Assembly: GCA_965206675.1 (NCBI GenBank)
Contig: CBDBKL010000006.1
Span: 124,001-188,000 of the forward strand
Length of the DNA: 64,000 nt
Direction: 5' to 3'
From: CBDBKL01 sp965206675
GTDB taxonomy: Bacteria > Bdellovibrionota > Bdellovibrionia > Bdellovibrionales > JAKFYE01
Below, one piece after another: positions 17,595-26,304 of the stretch. How positions within the stretch are numbered: position 1 is the stretch's first letter; every line of letters starts with the position of its first letter. A program made the position numbers and the translations under genes. The notes under the pieces were generated by a model that had not been told where the DNA came from, made no database searches, and was given only the letters and a program-made list of their open reading frames with translations.

Positions 17595-18218
17595 TTAAGG
17601 GGAAAAATTTTCTTTATCTAAATAATAATAGTCATGAGGCGGAGAGATTCCTTCATCTTCCTCACCGCGAACAAAACCAACCTTTTCTACAACTCTGATT
17701 GAAGCTTTATTAGAGCGACCAATAACGGCAAAAATAGAATCAACTTGTAAATCTTCAAAAGCAAATTGTACTAGAATCCTAGCAGATTCTGTAGCTAGTC
17801 CCTGCCCCCAGTGTTCATGTGCAATACCATAATGAATAGAAGTTTGATTCTCATCTGAAAAATATATTAAATCGGCAAATCCTACCAGTTTATCAGAAAC
17901 GTAAATCCCGAAATAACCAGCAATGCTATTACTATAATTACCTGGCAAAACACCGTTGACATATTCGACCACCGCTGCCTCTATTTTATCAGGAGTGATT
18001 TTATCATCTACAAAAAGAACGTTCATTTCTGGGTGACTCAATATCTCTCGCAACTTTTGAATGTCGGAAGAGGTTTTTATAAATTGTATTTTGACTCTTG
18101 AAGCTGTTTTTCCATTCAACTCATGTAAACCATATGGAGAGCACTCACTGGCAGAAACCGGACATGAGAAACTCACGAATAAGGAAAAAGCGGAGGGAAG
18201 AACTGCTTTGCGCAACAT
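17595..18218 (-). CDS. Exported GNAT acetyltransferase, copy 2
   Basis: 207 residues, clearly paralogous to the genes on either side. Signal peptide at residues 1-24 (ends PVSAS). GNAT features: IYVSDKLVGFADL, the acetyl-CoA loop HWGQGLATESARILVQFAF, and GRSNKASIRVVEKVGFV. It lies 103 bp upstream of copy 1 and is read in the same direction, but each copy has its own promoter, so they are expressed separately. It differs most from the others around the loop at residues 85-105, where the peptide substrate may bind. Confidence 0.8.
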   Translation of the reverse strand: MLRKAVLPSAFSLFVSFSCPVSASECSPYGLHELNGKTASRVKIQFIKTSSDIQKLREILSHPEMNVLFVDDKITPDKIEAAVVEYVNGVLPGNYSNSIAGYFGIYVSDKLVGFADLIYFSDENQTSIHYGIAHEHWGQGLATESARILVQFAFEDLQVDSIFAVIGRSNKASIRVVEKVGFVRGEEDEGISPPHDYYYLDKENFSP

Positions 18219-18226
18219 ACGTTACT

Positions 18227-18255
18227 AATATAATTTAATAAAAACACTCATACAA
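18227..18255 (-). promoter_or_regulatory. Near-leaderless promoter of GNAT copy 2
   Basis: TTGTAT (18250-18255), 17 bp, TATATT (18227-18232), 8 bases to ATG. One change in the -35 box relative to the other two copies. Confidence 0.6.
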
Positions 18256-18263
18256 GAAATCAA

Positions 18264-19313
18264 TCAATTATATTTAAAACGTTGTAAATAATACTCACAC
18301 ATGGGAACAGTGCTCTCGGTATAGTCAACGCCAAGAGTTTTGGCTAACTCTGTTTCTGAATGGGATCGTACCCAGGCAACAAGGAGAATCCGGCGTAATA
18401 AAACAAACGTTGTGATTTCCCGTTCATCAGCATCAGAGAGTTCAGTAACTCTTCTATAGCCTTGTATCCATGCGGCTAAAAGTTCAGGAACTTCCGGTTT
18501 ATGTTCGAAAAATGAAACAGTGGTAGCACAGTCGTACATAAACCAACTAAAGCCACAATCGTCAAAATCAATCACTTTAACTTTTTCTTGAGCCGATGAA
18601 TTATCAATCAAGAGATTAGCGGGTCGCATATCACAATGTACTAGATTAAATCTTTCTACATCTTGTCCAAAAAGTTTTAATCTTTTTTGAATCAAATCAG
18701 TAGCTCGAGAAAATATTTTTGCTATTTCTGAAGTCATTCCTAGTCCATCACGCCAGTCTCCCCAAATCTGTTTTTTTCCTAACATCATATCAAAATCCCA
18801 TGTGGGACGTTTAAAAAGATTGGGTCGGCTCCAACTCAATACATGAAGATGCATTCGAGCACTTGTTTCGCCTAAAATTTCAAAAGAGTGATGTAATGTA
18901 TCTAATTTTATTTCATCGGGAGCTTCTCCTTCTTCCCAGACAAAAAGTACGACATAGCGAGGGTTAAAAGCTTTACACGACACCAACTGAATAAACTTAC
19001 CATCTGTACCCATAACGGGAACAGGTGTGTCTGTAGTACCATCCTCTTTTAAACTTTTAATCCATTCCAATTCAGAGGCAATTGTATCGTAGTCATGATA
19101 ATTTTCTCTATGTATTCGCAGTGCCCATTTTTTCCCAGTGGCAGGCGATTCTACTCGATAGGTTATATTTTCTGATATATTAATGAGAGTAACTTGAGCG
19201 TCTTTTGGTAAATCATATTGATTAAGGGCTCTTATAGCCAATGAATCAAACTTATTTTCTTTTTGTTTATCTTCTGTTGTTTTCGAATGGTTAGAGCTAT
19301 CGACTTTTACCAT
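18264..19313 (-). CDS. APH-fold small-molecule kinase
   Basis: 349 residues of the aminoglycoside/choline/homoserine kinase fold. Visible parts: WALRIHR with the ATP-binding Lys region, the catalytic loop LVHCDMRPANLLID and the metal-binding VIDFDDCGFSW. It resembles the SrkA / hydroxylysine kinase / homoserine-kinase-type II branch rather than resistance enzymes. It lies 18 bp behind an ethanolamine-type permease gene, so it probably phosphorylates the imported amine or amino alcohol; that is inference from context. The first 25 residues are polar and may be disordered. Confidence 0.75.
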   Translation of the reverse strand: MVKVDSSNHSKTTEDKQKENKFDSLAIRALNQYDLPKDAQVTLINISENITYRVESPATGKKWALRIHRENYHDYDTIASELEWIKSLKEDGTTDTPVPVMGTDGKFIQLVSCKAFNPRYVVLFVWEEGEAPDEIKLDTLHHSFEILGETSARMHLHVLSWSRPNLFKRPTWDFDMMLGKKQIWGDWRDGLGMTSEIAKIFSRATDLIQKRLKLFGQDVERFNLVHCDMRPANLLIDNSSAQEKVKVIDFDDCGFSWFMYDCATTVSFFEHKPEVPELLAAWIQGYRRVTELSDADEREITTFVLLRRILLVAWVRSHSETELAKTLGVDYTESTVPMCEYYLQRFKYN

Positions 19314-19331
19314 AACTAAGTACCCCTGATT

Positions 19332-20783
19332 TTATTTAACTTCTTCTTCTGGGGCATTAGATACTAAATGATGGCGGCTATAAAAGAAGAAATACGCTAT
19401 TGAGATGAAGTAAAAAATCGTACTCCAAATCACAGCATTTAAGTTAGAAATAGAAGTAGAGACAAAAGCTACGATAGACAAAGTCAAAGCAATTCCCGAG
19501 GTCATAGTTCCACCGAAGGTACGATAGGGGCGTTTAAGATTCGGTTCAGTTTTACGTAATACAATGTGGGAAATCATCATTAGGATATAAGAAATAGTAG
19601 CTCCAAAAACGGCCATTGTCAGCATAAGGTCACCTTGTCCTGTAAGGGACAATAGAAAACCAATAATACCAGGAATAATGAGTGCTCGTGTTGGAACTTT
19701 GCGCTTGCTTGTTACTGATAAGAATCGAGGTAGGTAGCCGGATCGGGAAAGGGCGAATATTTGTCGTGAGTACGCATAGATAATAGAGAAAAAACTTGCT
19801 AACAATCCACTAATTCCAATCCAATTTATAAATACAGCCAGCTGGGAATTTTGCCCATGAACTTTTTGTAAAGCTCCAACAAGGGGAGCGTTATGATCTT
19901 TCATAAAATCTGCACCAGCTCCTCCCAAGGATAATACAAGGACCAGAAGACCAAAGATAAATAAAATCCCCATAGCAGTGATGATGCCTTTGGGTATATC
20001 TTTAGAGGGATCTCTTGCTTCTTCTGCTGCCAAAGGCACACCTTCTATTGCTAGAAAGAACCACATTGCAAAAGGAAATGCGGCCCATATACCTATATAG
20101 CCTTTAGGGAAAAGTGCGCTGGCTCCCAATGCGCTTTCATTGCTGGCAATATCGAATAAGTTATTCCAATTAAAATGAGTAAACATATTAAGACTAAATA
20201 CGATAATAGCCAGTGATGCTATTAAGGTAATGATAAACATAGTTGTTAAGGCTTCTCCGACTCCCCATAGGTGAATTCCGACAAAGATAACATAACTTAT
20301 CAAATAGACGATCCATCCATCAATTCCAATAAGGGAGTGTACGTAGCCACCAATAAATATTGCGATGGCGGCAGGTGCGAGAGTGTATTCTAGTAAGATA
20401 GCCATACCGGTTAGATACCCTCCCCAGGGACCCAATGCTCGACGGGCGAAGCTATAACCGCCACCTGTTACAGGTAAGGCTGAAGAAAGTTCAGCAATAC
20501 TTAGGGAAATAGAGAGGTACATAATAGCTGCAAGGATGAAAGCGATGAACATGCCTCCGAAGCCTCCTTGGGCGAGTCCAAGGTTCCAGCCGGCAAAATC
20601 TCCAGAGATAACATAGGAGACACCGAGTCCAGCGAGCAGCACCCAACCTGCGGCTCCTTTTTTCAATCGTCTTGCATCAAAATAATCTTGTGAGGCAGAT
20701 TGAGTTTTTGTTTGAGGTGGTTGATTCAACTTTACTCCTCTGTTCTTTGAAATAGTAACATTTCTTTTTTTAACATTTCTCAT
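19332..20783 (-). CDS. APC-superfamily permease, ethanolamine-permease-like
   Basis: 483 residues with about 12 membrane segments. The first segment reads LKKGAAGWVLLAGLGVSYVISGDFAGWNLG, followed by LPVTGGGYSFARRALGPWGG, both strongly reminiscent of ethanolamine permeases (Eat) of the amino acid-polyamine-organocation family. It probably imports ethanolamine or a related small amine in symport. The N-terminal 35 residues are an unusually long polar extension. It is followed by the APH-like kinase gene in one operon. A RhuM gene is inserted just upstream between short direct repeats that copy the permease 5' end. Confidence 0.82.
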   Translation of the reverse strand: MRNVKKRNVTISKNRGVKLNQPPQTKTQSASQDYFDARRLKKGAAGWVLLAGLGVSYVISGDFAGWNLGLAQGGFGGMFIAFILAAIMYLSISLSIAELSSALPVTGGGYSFARRALGPWGGYLTGMAILLEYTLAPAAIAIFIGGYVHSLIGIDGWIVYLISYVIFVGIHLWGVGEALTTMFIITLIASLAIIVFSLNMFTHFNWNNLFDIASNESALGASALFPKGYIGIWAAFPFAMWFFLAIEGVPLAAEEARDPSKDIPKGIITAMGILFIFGLLVLVLSLGGAGADFMKDHNAPLVGALQKVHGQNSQLAVFINWIGISGLLASFFSIIYAYSRQIFALSRSGYLPRFLSVTSKRKVPTRALIIPGIIGFLLSLTGQGDLMLTMAVFGATISYILMMISHIVLRKTEPNLKRPYRTFGGTMTSGIALTLSIVAFVSTSISNLNAVIWSTIFYFISIAYFFFYSRHHLVSNAPEEEVK

Positions 20784-20797
20784 TCAATATGTCTATA
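20764..20797. repeat. Direct repeat flanking the RhuM cassette, copy 1
   Basis: About 34 bp spanning the start of the permease gene; an imperfect copy (about 85 percent by eye) lies at 22053-22085 beyond RhuM. Confidence 0.45.
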
Positions 20798-20883
20798 CGA
20801 ATGAAGACAATAAAGAAGCGATATAAAACACATCTATTTTTTAATAAACAAAACTAACCAATAAAAACAAAGTAATACAAATA

Positions 20884-21909
20884 TTATTCTTCATTCGTTT
20901 CTTTCTCAAGGCTCTTAAGTTTTTTATCAAAATCTGATTTAAACAATCGATCTTGAATAATACGATATTTTTCAAATTCACTTTCGGCATGATCTTGTGC
21001 AATTTCAGCACTGATTTTCCCTGAATCTTGCAAGATTTTACGATCATCAAGCTCTAAGAATTTATCAAGTCGTGTAGACCAATCTTCCATAGTCATTGGA
21101 ATATTTCGACGTGCTCGATCTTCTGCCAAATCAAGATAGGCGTTTACAATACGCCCTAGAGATTCAAGCTCCTCTTGTTTTAAATAGTTCTTGGCAATAG
21201 AAACATCCGTACGCACTATTTTACCATCTGGGCTATTCTTCCAACTTGTAAGCCCCATGTGCTTTTCCCTACTATCTGCTCTTTCTGTAATTAATTCGGC
21301 AGCAGTATGCCCGTGAATGGCGTAGTGAAGTTTGTTTTGCACTTTTGAAAAAAATTGTCGAGTTGTAGGGGCGTCATTATTATAATCAACACTTGTCGCA
21401 TAAATATCAGTTATTTTTTGATAAAATACCCTTTCACTCAGACGTATTTCCCTGATTTCGGCAAGTAGCTCTTCGAAATATTTCTTTCCAAGAAAGGTGC
21501 CATTTTCCATTCTTTTTTTATCAAGAACGTAGCCTTTGACTGCAAATTCTCGCAAAATACGAGTCGCCCATTGGCGGAACTGAGTGGCTCTCTTGCTATT
21601 AACACGATACCCCACAGATATGATGGCATCGAGGTTATAAAAGCTAGTATCATAGTGTTTTCCATCACTTGCAGTATGTGCAAAATTTGCACATACTGAG
21701 CTTTTTTCTAACTCCATATCTTTAAAGATATTTTGTAAGTGTTTGGTTATAACAGAACGTTCCACATCAAAGAGTTGTGCCATAAGTTTTTGAGATAACC
21801 AGATGGTTTCATCCTGATACTGGACTTCAATTCCATCTTTTCCCTCTTCATTGGCAAAAATAAGAAACTCCGCAGTGCTATTACGAATTGTTAAGTTCTT
21901 AGGAGTCAT
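20884..21909 (-). CDS. RhuM-family protein, intact
   Basis: 341 residues with AAAGGA in front of the ATG. The N-terminal part has YQDETIWLSQKLMAQLFDVERSVITKHLQNIFKD, a helix-turn-helix-like segment typical of the RhuM/Bro-N-related family, then ISVGYRVNSKRATQFRQWATRIL and GHTAAELITERADS. RhuM proteins occur in Salmonella pathogenicity island 3 and beside many restriction-modification loci; the activity is not known. A close relative at 6552-7580 is a pseudogene, so the family has been gained more than once or duplicated here. No restriction genes are directly next to it. Confidence 0.85.
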   Translation of the reverse strand: MTPKNLTIRNSTAEFLIFANEEGKDGIEVQYQDETIWLSQKLMAQLFDVERSVITKHLQNIFKDMELEKSSVCANFAHTASDGKHYDTSFYNLDAIISVGYRVNSKRATQFRQWATRILREFAVKGYVLDKKRMENGTFLGKKYFEELLAEIREIRLSERVFYQKITDIYATSVDYNNDAPTTRQFFSKVQNKLHYAIHGHTAAELITERADSREKHMGLTSWKNSPDGKIVRTDVSIAKNYLKQEELESLGRIVNAYLDLAEDRARRNIPMTMEDWSTRLDKFLELDDRKILQDSGKISAEIAQDHAESEFEKYRIIQDRLFKSDFDKKLKSLEKETNEE

Positions 21910-21921
21910 AATCCAATTCCT

Positions 21922-22071
21922 TTAAGTATCCGACCATTTGTTTTTAAATACCACTAACTCAAGTTCTTTAATTTCTTTTTGAACAGCATTGATTTCAACT
22001 TGATTTATTTTGTTCGACACCGACTCTCTCCTGACAGGAATTTTTCTTAAGACTTTTTTAACACTTCTCAC
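21922..22071 (-). CDS. Small ORF in front of RhuM, possibly a relic
   Basis: 49 codons from GTG at 22071, or 32 from GTG at 22020, which has AGGAGAG before it. The first codons copy the permease start (R-S-V-K-K against R-N-V-K-K), the rest reads INQVEINAVQKEIKELEL, a short helix. It ends 12 bp before RhuM. It may be translated as a leader or be leftover sequence from the insertion. Confidence 0.3.
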   Translation of the reverse strand: MRSVKKVLRKIPVRRESVSNKINQVEINAVQKEIKELELVVFKNKWSDT

Positions 22072-22085
22072 TTAATATGTCTGTA
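22053..22085. repeat. Direct repeat flanking the RhuM cassette, copy 2
   Basis: Imperfect copy of 20764-20797. The pair brackets a 1.25-kb segment holding RhuM and a short ORF. Confidence 0.45.
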
Positions 22086-22171
22086 AGTTTTTTTGAATAA
22101 TTAGAATAATATTTAATCTATTGAGTTCATGAAATTAAACTCTACTTAAGACATTGTAGAAAATCTCACCT

Positions 22172-22792
22172 TTAAGGGGAAAAAGATTTTCTTTCTAAAT
22201 AATAATAGTCATGGGGCGGAGAGATTCCCTCATACTGTTCACCACGGACAAAACCGACCTTTTCTACAACTCTGATTGAAGCTTTATTAGAGCGACCAAT
22301 AACGGCAGTAACAGAATCAACATTTAAGTTTTCAAAAGCAAATTGCACTAGAATTCTAGCAGATTCTGTAGCTAGTCCCTGCCTCCAGTGTTCAGGTGTA
22401 ATACCGTAGTGAATAGCAGCTTCATTCACCGCTGGAAAATGTGTCAAATCGGCAAACCCTACCAGTTCATTGGAGACATAAACCCCGAAATAGCCAGAAA
22501 TGCTATTATGCTCACTTGGCATAACACCCTTGGTATATGCGTCCAGCTCTTTCTCTATTCTCTCCGAAATGACTTCACCAAGTACAAAAAGAATGCTCAT
22601 TTCTGGGTAATTCAATATCTCTCGCAGTCTTTGAATATCGGAAGAGTTTTTTACAAATTGTATTTTGACTCTTGAAGCTGTTTTTCCATCCAGCTCACGT
22701 AAATTATATGGAGAGCACTCACTGGCAGAAACCGGACATGAGAAACTCACACATAAGGAAAAGACATAGAGGAAACCTGTTTTTCGCAACAT
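22172..22792 (-). CDS. Exported GNAT acetyltransferase, copy 3
   Basis: 206 residues. Signal peptide at residues 1-24, nearly the same as copy 1. Acetyl-CoA loop HWRQGLATESARILVQFAF and C-terminal GRSNKASIRVVEKVGFV are close to copy 2. It is separated from copies 1 and 2 by 4 kb (kinase, permease, RhuM), which suggests that this block was inserted into, or grew within, an older tandem array. The promoter and the sequence downstream of the stop are conserved between copies, so duplication included the flanks. Confidence 0.8.
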   Translation of the reverse strand: MLRKTGFLYVFSLCVSFSCPVSASECSPYNLRELDGKTASRVKIQFVKNSSDIQRLREILNYPEMSILFVLGEVISERIEKELDAYTKGVMPSEHNSISGYFGVYVSNELVGFADLTHFPAVNEAAIHYGITPEHWRQGLATESARILVQFAFENLNVDSVTAVIGRSNKASIRVVEKVGFVRGEQYEGISPPHDYYYLERKSFSP

Positions 22793-22800
22793 ACGTTGCT

Positions 22801-22829
22801 AATATAATTCAATAAAAACACTCAAACAA
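22801..22829 (-). promoter_or_regulatory. Near-leaderless promoter of GNAT copy 3
   Basis: TTGTTT (22824-22829), 17 bp, TATATT (22801-22806), 8 bases to ATG. Identical boxes to copy 1. Confidence 0.65.
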
Positions 22830-22887
22830 GAGTACCTGTTATCTTTATGGAATAAGCCAGTAAACTATACTTAAGACGTTGTAAAAA

Positions 22888-22962
22888 GTTTAGTCTTTTT
22901 AAAAAGTTCATACTGAGACGTATCTTTTTCTCACGCACAAGCTTCTAAGATAAGTAGCTACT
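22888..22962 (-). pseudogene. Fragment of an XRE-type HTH gene
   Basis: About 75 bp match the middle of the HTH gene at 15843-16196 (bases about 15958-16032) at roughly 80 percent by eye, with the ends missing. This shows that an HTH gene stood here before the defence genes arrived, and that the island edge lies close to 22965. The following 118 bp up to the RT start are AT-rich with no further gene. Confidence 0.6.
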
Positions 22963-23080
22963 TTTACTCAAACATGCTATTAAAATAATAGAGTTTATTT
23001 ACCTCAAATTTGAAAATAAAAATTTTAGAAAAAATCAGTTCTAAAAGGGAAAACATATATAAAAATAGGAGTTAAAAATA

Positions 23081-23145
23081 ATGTCTAATAATGAAAAAAG
23101 CTAAACGTTCTTGATCTGTCATGCTTAGAAGCTCGTGAATTTTTT
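23081..23145 (+). other. Frame-shifted 5' end of the reverse transcriptase gene
   Basis: AGGAG precedes an ATG at 23081 that opens MSNNEKS and stops at once. If the A6 run at 23094-23099 had one more A, the frame would read on as K-L-N-V-L-D-L-S-C-L-E-A-R-E-F-F straight into the RT at 23146. The RT's own ATG at 23146 has no ribosome site. So the natural start is probably 23081 and the frame is broken, slips, or is a base-call error. Confidence 0.6.
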
Positions 23146-24606
23146 ATGAAATCTGAAAGTTACTGCGATTTTATTTTGCCCCCTTATATTTCATTTAATA
23201 AAATTCTTAAAACAGTTCAATCTTCTTTAAACAACAATCAACTTGATTTTTCAAAAAATAATCCAAAAGATAGAGAAAGAATAAACCATACTATACTTCA
23301 CAATAAAGATGGGAAATATGCATGGAGGCCCTTTCAACTCATTCATCCCGCAATATATGTATCTCTTGTTAACACTATAACAGAAGAAGAAAAATGGGAA
23401 ACTATCTGCAAAAGATTTAAGGAGTTTAAAGAAAAATCTAAAATTAAATGTACAAGTATTCCAGTTGTTCCACCTGAAAATAAGAAAAATACTTCTGAAC
23501 AGATTACGCATTGGTGGGAAGAAGTTGAGCAGCAATCAATTAAAATGTCTCTTGATTATGAGTATCTGATAGAAATAGATATTTCTAATTGTTATGGGTC
23601 TATCTACACACATTCGATACCTTGGGCTATACATGGCAAAAGTAAAGCAAAAAACCTTCGTAGTTGCAAAAAGTTAATTGGTAATATCATAGATAAACAT
23701 TTACAAAGTATGTCTTATGGACAGACTAATGGTATACCACAAGGATCTGCTTTGATGCACTTTATTGCTGAAATGGTCCTGGGATATATTGATATTGAAG
23801 TGACAGAAAGAATAAAAAAGGATAACAACATAAATAGGGATGATTACAATATAATAAGATATAGAGATGATTACAGAATATTCACTAATAATCCTAAAAC
23901 TGGGGAAGAAATTGTCAAGTTTATATCTGAAATACTTATTGATTTTGGAATGTCTTTAAACCCAACTAAAACAAAATCTGCCAGTCGAATCATAAAGGGA
24001 TCAATTAAATCTGATAAACTATATTGGATGCAACAAGAAAATGAGATAAAAAGACAACGCTCTTTACAAAAACATTTAATTCTTATTCATATTTTTTCAA
24101 TAGAATTTTCCAATTCTGGAAGTTTAAAGAAAGCTTTAAAAGATTTTTATGATAAATTATCAGATTCTAATCAAAATAAAGAGATTCAAGATATAGATCA
24201 GCTAATTAGCATCATTACTGATATCGCCTATTATAACCCAAGAACATATCCTGATTCAGTTGCTATAATCAGTAAATTAATCTCTTCTATTGAAAATATA
24301 AGTAACCAGAAAGAATTTGTTGAAAAAGTTCACAGGAAATTCAAGAGACTTCCTAATACTGGACATTTAGATATTTGGCTACAAAGGATTACTATTGGTT
24401 TTAGTGAGAATTTTTTATTTGATGAACCTATTTGCAAACTTGTAGCTAAAGAGAATATATCAATATGGGAATCTAATTGGCTGAAATCGTATAATGGCAC
24501 CATAGAAGATAAAATGATAATCGATGAGGAAGAATTAAACAAAGTGAGGGGTACTCCAATTAAAAGGGAGGAGTTCTCGATTTTCCCAGAAGGTTTTTAT
24601 CATTGA
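23146..24606 (+). CDS. Defence-type reverse transcriptase (DRT/UG group)
   Basis: 486 residues from the first in-frame ATG; about 20 more are likely encoded upstream in another frame. RT motifs are clear: motif A LIEIDISNCYGSIYTH (Asp145), motif B QTNGIPQGSALMHFIAEM (193-210), motif C RYRDDYRIF with the catalytic Asp241-Asp242, and the thumb-side GMSLNPTKTK. There is no maturase or endonuclease domain, so it is not a group II intron or LINE-type enzyme. The KSESYC...LPPYISF opening and the WRPFQLIHPAIYVSLV stretch recall the DRT2-like branch of unknown-group RTs, but this is memory only. DRT2 needs an upstream non-coding RNA; only about 120 bp are available here. The 180-residue C-terminus is helical. 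Confidence 0.8.
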   Translation: MKSESYCDFILPPYISFNKILKTVQSSLNNNQLDFSKNNPKDRERINHTILHNKDGKYAWRPFQLIHPAIYVSLVNTITEEEKWETICKRFKEFKEKSKIKCTSIPVVPPENKKNTSEQITHWWEEVEQQSIKMSLDYEYLIEIDISNCYGSIYTHSIPWAIHGKSKAKNLRSCKKLIGNIIDKHLQSMSYGQTNGIPQGSALMHFIAEMVLGYIDIEVTERIKKDNNINRDDYNIIRYRDDYRIFTNNPKTGEEIVKFISEILIDFGMSLNPTKTKSASRIIKGSIKSDKLYWMQQENEIKRQRSLQKHLILIHIFSIEFSNSGSLKKALKDFYDKLSDSNQNKEIQDIDQLISIITDIAYYNPRTYPDSVAIISKLISSIENISNQKEFVEKVHRKFKRLPNTGHLDIWLQRITIGFSENFLFDEPICKLVAKENISIWESNWLKSYNGTIEDKMIIDEEELNKVRGTPIKREEFSIFPEGFYH

Positions 24607-24748
24607 AGAAAAAGTAATATACTAGAGATCTAACAAATTTAAAAAGTGCATAGATATTATCATTTCTGAAAAACCTTTAAAACCAGTTTACTAATTATAT
24701 TTTAAGGTGTTTAATATAACTGACAGTTAAAATGTTGCTGGTGAGTAT

Positions 24749-26242
24749 ATGAGAAAAGTTCCAAAACTACTGAGCAAAACAAAAATAATGCATGGCTATC
24801 AATGCTTAAAAAATATTTATCAAATAATTCATAACCCTGAACTAGCATCTCCTATTACTGAAGAACAACAAGCAATTTTTGACCAAGGAAACAAAATCGG
24901 GGAAAAAGCAAGGAAAAGTTTTCCAGGTGGTGTTCTTGTGGACAACAAACCATGGGACTTTTTTGGCTCATTAAAAAAAACGAGGGATTTGATTAAAAAT
25001 GAAAAAATAATCTATGAAGCAGCCTTTGAATATAATGGATGTTATGCCCGTGCAGATATCATTGTCTTTTCAAATGAGACAAAGAGTTGGTCTATTTATG
25101 AAGTCAAATCTTCTACCAAAGTCAAGCCTGAGCAATTAGATGATGTTGGTCTCCAAACATGGATTATTGCTAATAGTGGATTACCCATTGAAGCTACCTA
25201 TATATTACATTTAAATCCAGATTGTCATTTTCCAAACCTGGACAATCTCTTTATAAAAGAAAATGTTACTGATTCGTTAAAAAATATACATTCAAATATA
25301 GATTCAAAATTAAAAAAAATATTTCGTGTGATTAATAGCGAAAAAACTCCAGATATTGATATCGGTCCTCATTGCTTCTCACCTTGGGAGTGTGGTTTTA
25401 GGAACTCATGTTGGAGGGAGAAAAATATTCCTAAGATTAGTATTTTTGATTTACCAAGAATTGATGATGATAAGAAATGGGAGTTCTATAAAAATGATAT
25501 TATTCATCTAAACGATAAACGTCTTTCTGGTTTAAGTGAACTACAACTACGAATGAAAGATGCATTTATTTCTGAGAAGAGATTTATAGATAAAGATTTA
25601 ATATCAAATGAGATGAAGACATGGAAGTACCCACTTGTCTTTTTAGATTTTGAAACCATAAATCCTGCAATACCCAGATATGAAGGGTGTAGTCCATACA
25701 AACAAGTGCCATTTCAGTTTAGTATTCATATTCAAAGAGAGCCGGAAGGAGAACTTGAGCACCATGAGTATTTACATGAGGATAATAGCGACCCACGACC
25801 ACATTTGATTCCTGAGTTATTAGAGGCATGTTCTGGCTCTGGATCTATAGTTGCATATTACGCTAGCTTTGAAAAAAATCGCATAAAAGAAATGGCAGAT
25901 CAATTTTCCGATTATAGTGATAAGTTAAATGGACTACTTGATCGATTTGTTGATCCTCTCCCAATTATCCGTGAAGGCGTATACGATAATAACTTCCGTG
26001 GGAGTTTCAGCTTAAAAAATGTAGCTCCTGCTATACTTGGAGATAATTATTCCTATCAAGATATGGTAATACCTGATGGCAATGCAACTCAGAGAGCTTT
26101 TGAGGAATTGATCGCTCGAGAGACAAAAACAGATCGGAAAAGGGAGTTACGAGAAGCTATGCTTGATTACTGTAAGAAAGATACATTTGTGATGGTCAAA
26201 TTAATACATTGGCTACTAGATCAAGCTAATAGTAAAAGCTAG
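24749..26242 (+). CDS. DUF2779-type nuclease: Cas4-like domain fused to a DEDD exonuclease
   Basis: 497 residues. N-terminal half is Cas4-like: Cys19, a PD-(D/E)XK core with RADIIV (Asp103) and YEVKSS (Glu118, Lys120), and a closing Cys trio (C209, C215, C221 in HCFSPWECGFRNSC) that with Cys19 would bind an Fe-S cluster. The C-terminal half starts at about residue 296 with VFLDFETINPAIP (Asp300, Glu302), then YYASFEKNRI and LDYCKKDTFVM (Asp478), the pattern of an RNase H-fold DEDD exonuclease. The two-nuclease layout matches DUF2779 proteins. It lies 142 bp behind the RT gene on the same strand inside the defence island; a role in processing the RT's cDNA or invading DNA is inference. Confidence 0.75.
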   Translation: MRKVPKLLSKTKIMHGYQCLKNIYQIIHNPELASPITEEQQAIFDQGNKIGEKARKSFPGGVLVDNKPWDFFGSLKKTRDLIKNEKIIYEAAFEYNGCYARADIIVFSNETKSWSIYEVKSSTKVKPEQLDDVGLQTWIIANSGLPIEATYILHLNPDCHFPNLDNLFIKENVTDSLKNIHSNIDSKLKKIFRVINSEKTPDIDIGPHCFSPWECGFRNSCWREKNIPKISIFDLPRIDDDKKWEFYKNDIIHLNDKRLSGLSELQLRMKDAFISEKRFIDKDLISNEMKTWKYPLVFLDFETINPAIPRYEGCSPYKQVPFQFSIHIQREPEGELEHHEYLHEDNSDPRPHLIPELLEACSGSGSIVAYYASFEKNRIKEMADQFSDYSDKLNGLLDRFVDPLPIIREGVYDNNFRGSFSLKNVAPAILGDNYSYQDMVIPDGNATQRAFEELIARETKTDRKRELREAMLDYCKKDTFVMVKLIHWLLDQANSKS

Positions 26243-26304
26243 AATTAAGTTTATCAAAAAAAATAATACCTTTTTAAAATCATTAGCTTAGGAATATATC
26301 TTGA

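Noticed and set aside
23146..24606. Group II intron
   Set aside because: No maturase/endonuclease domain and no intron RNA domain V-like hairpin noticed nearby.
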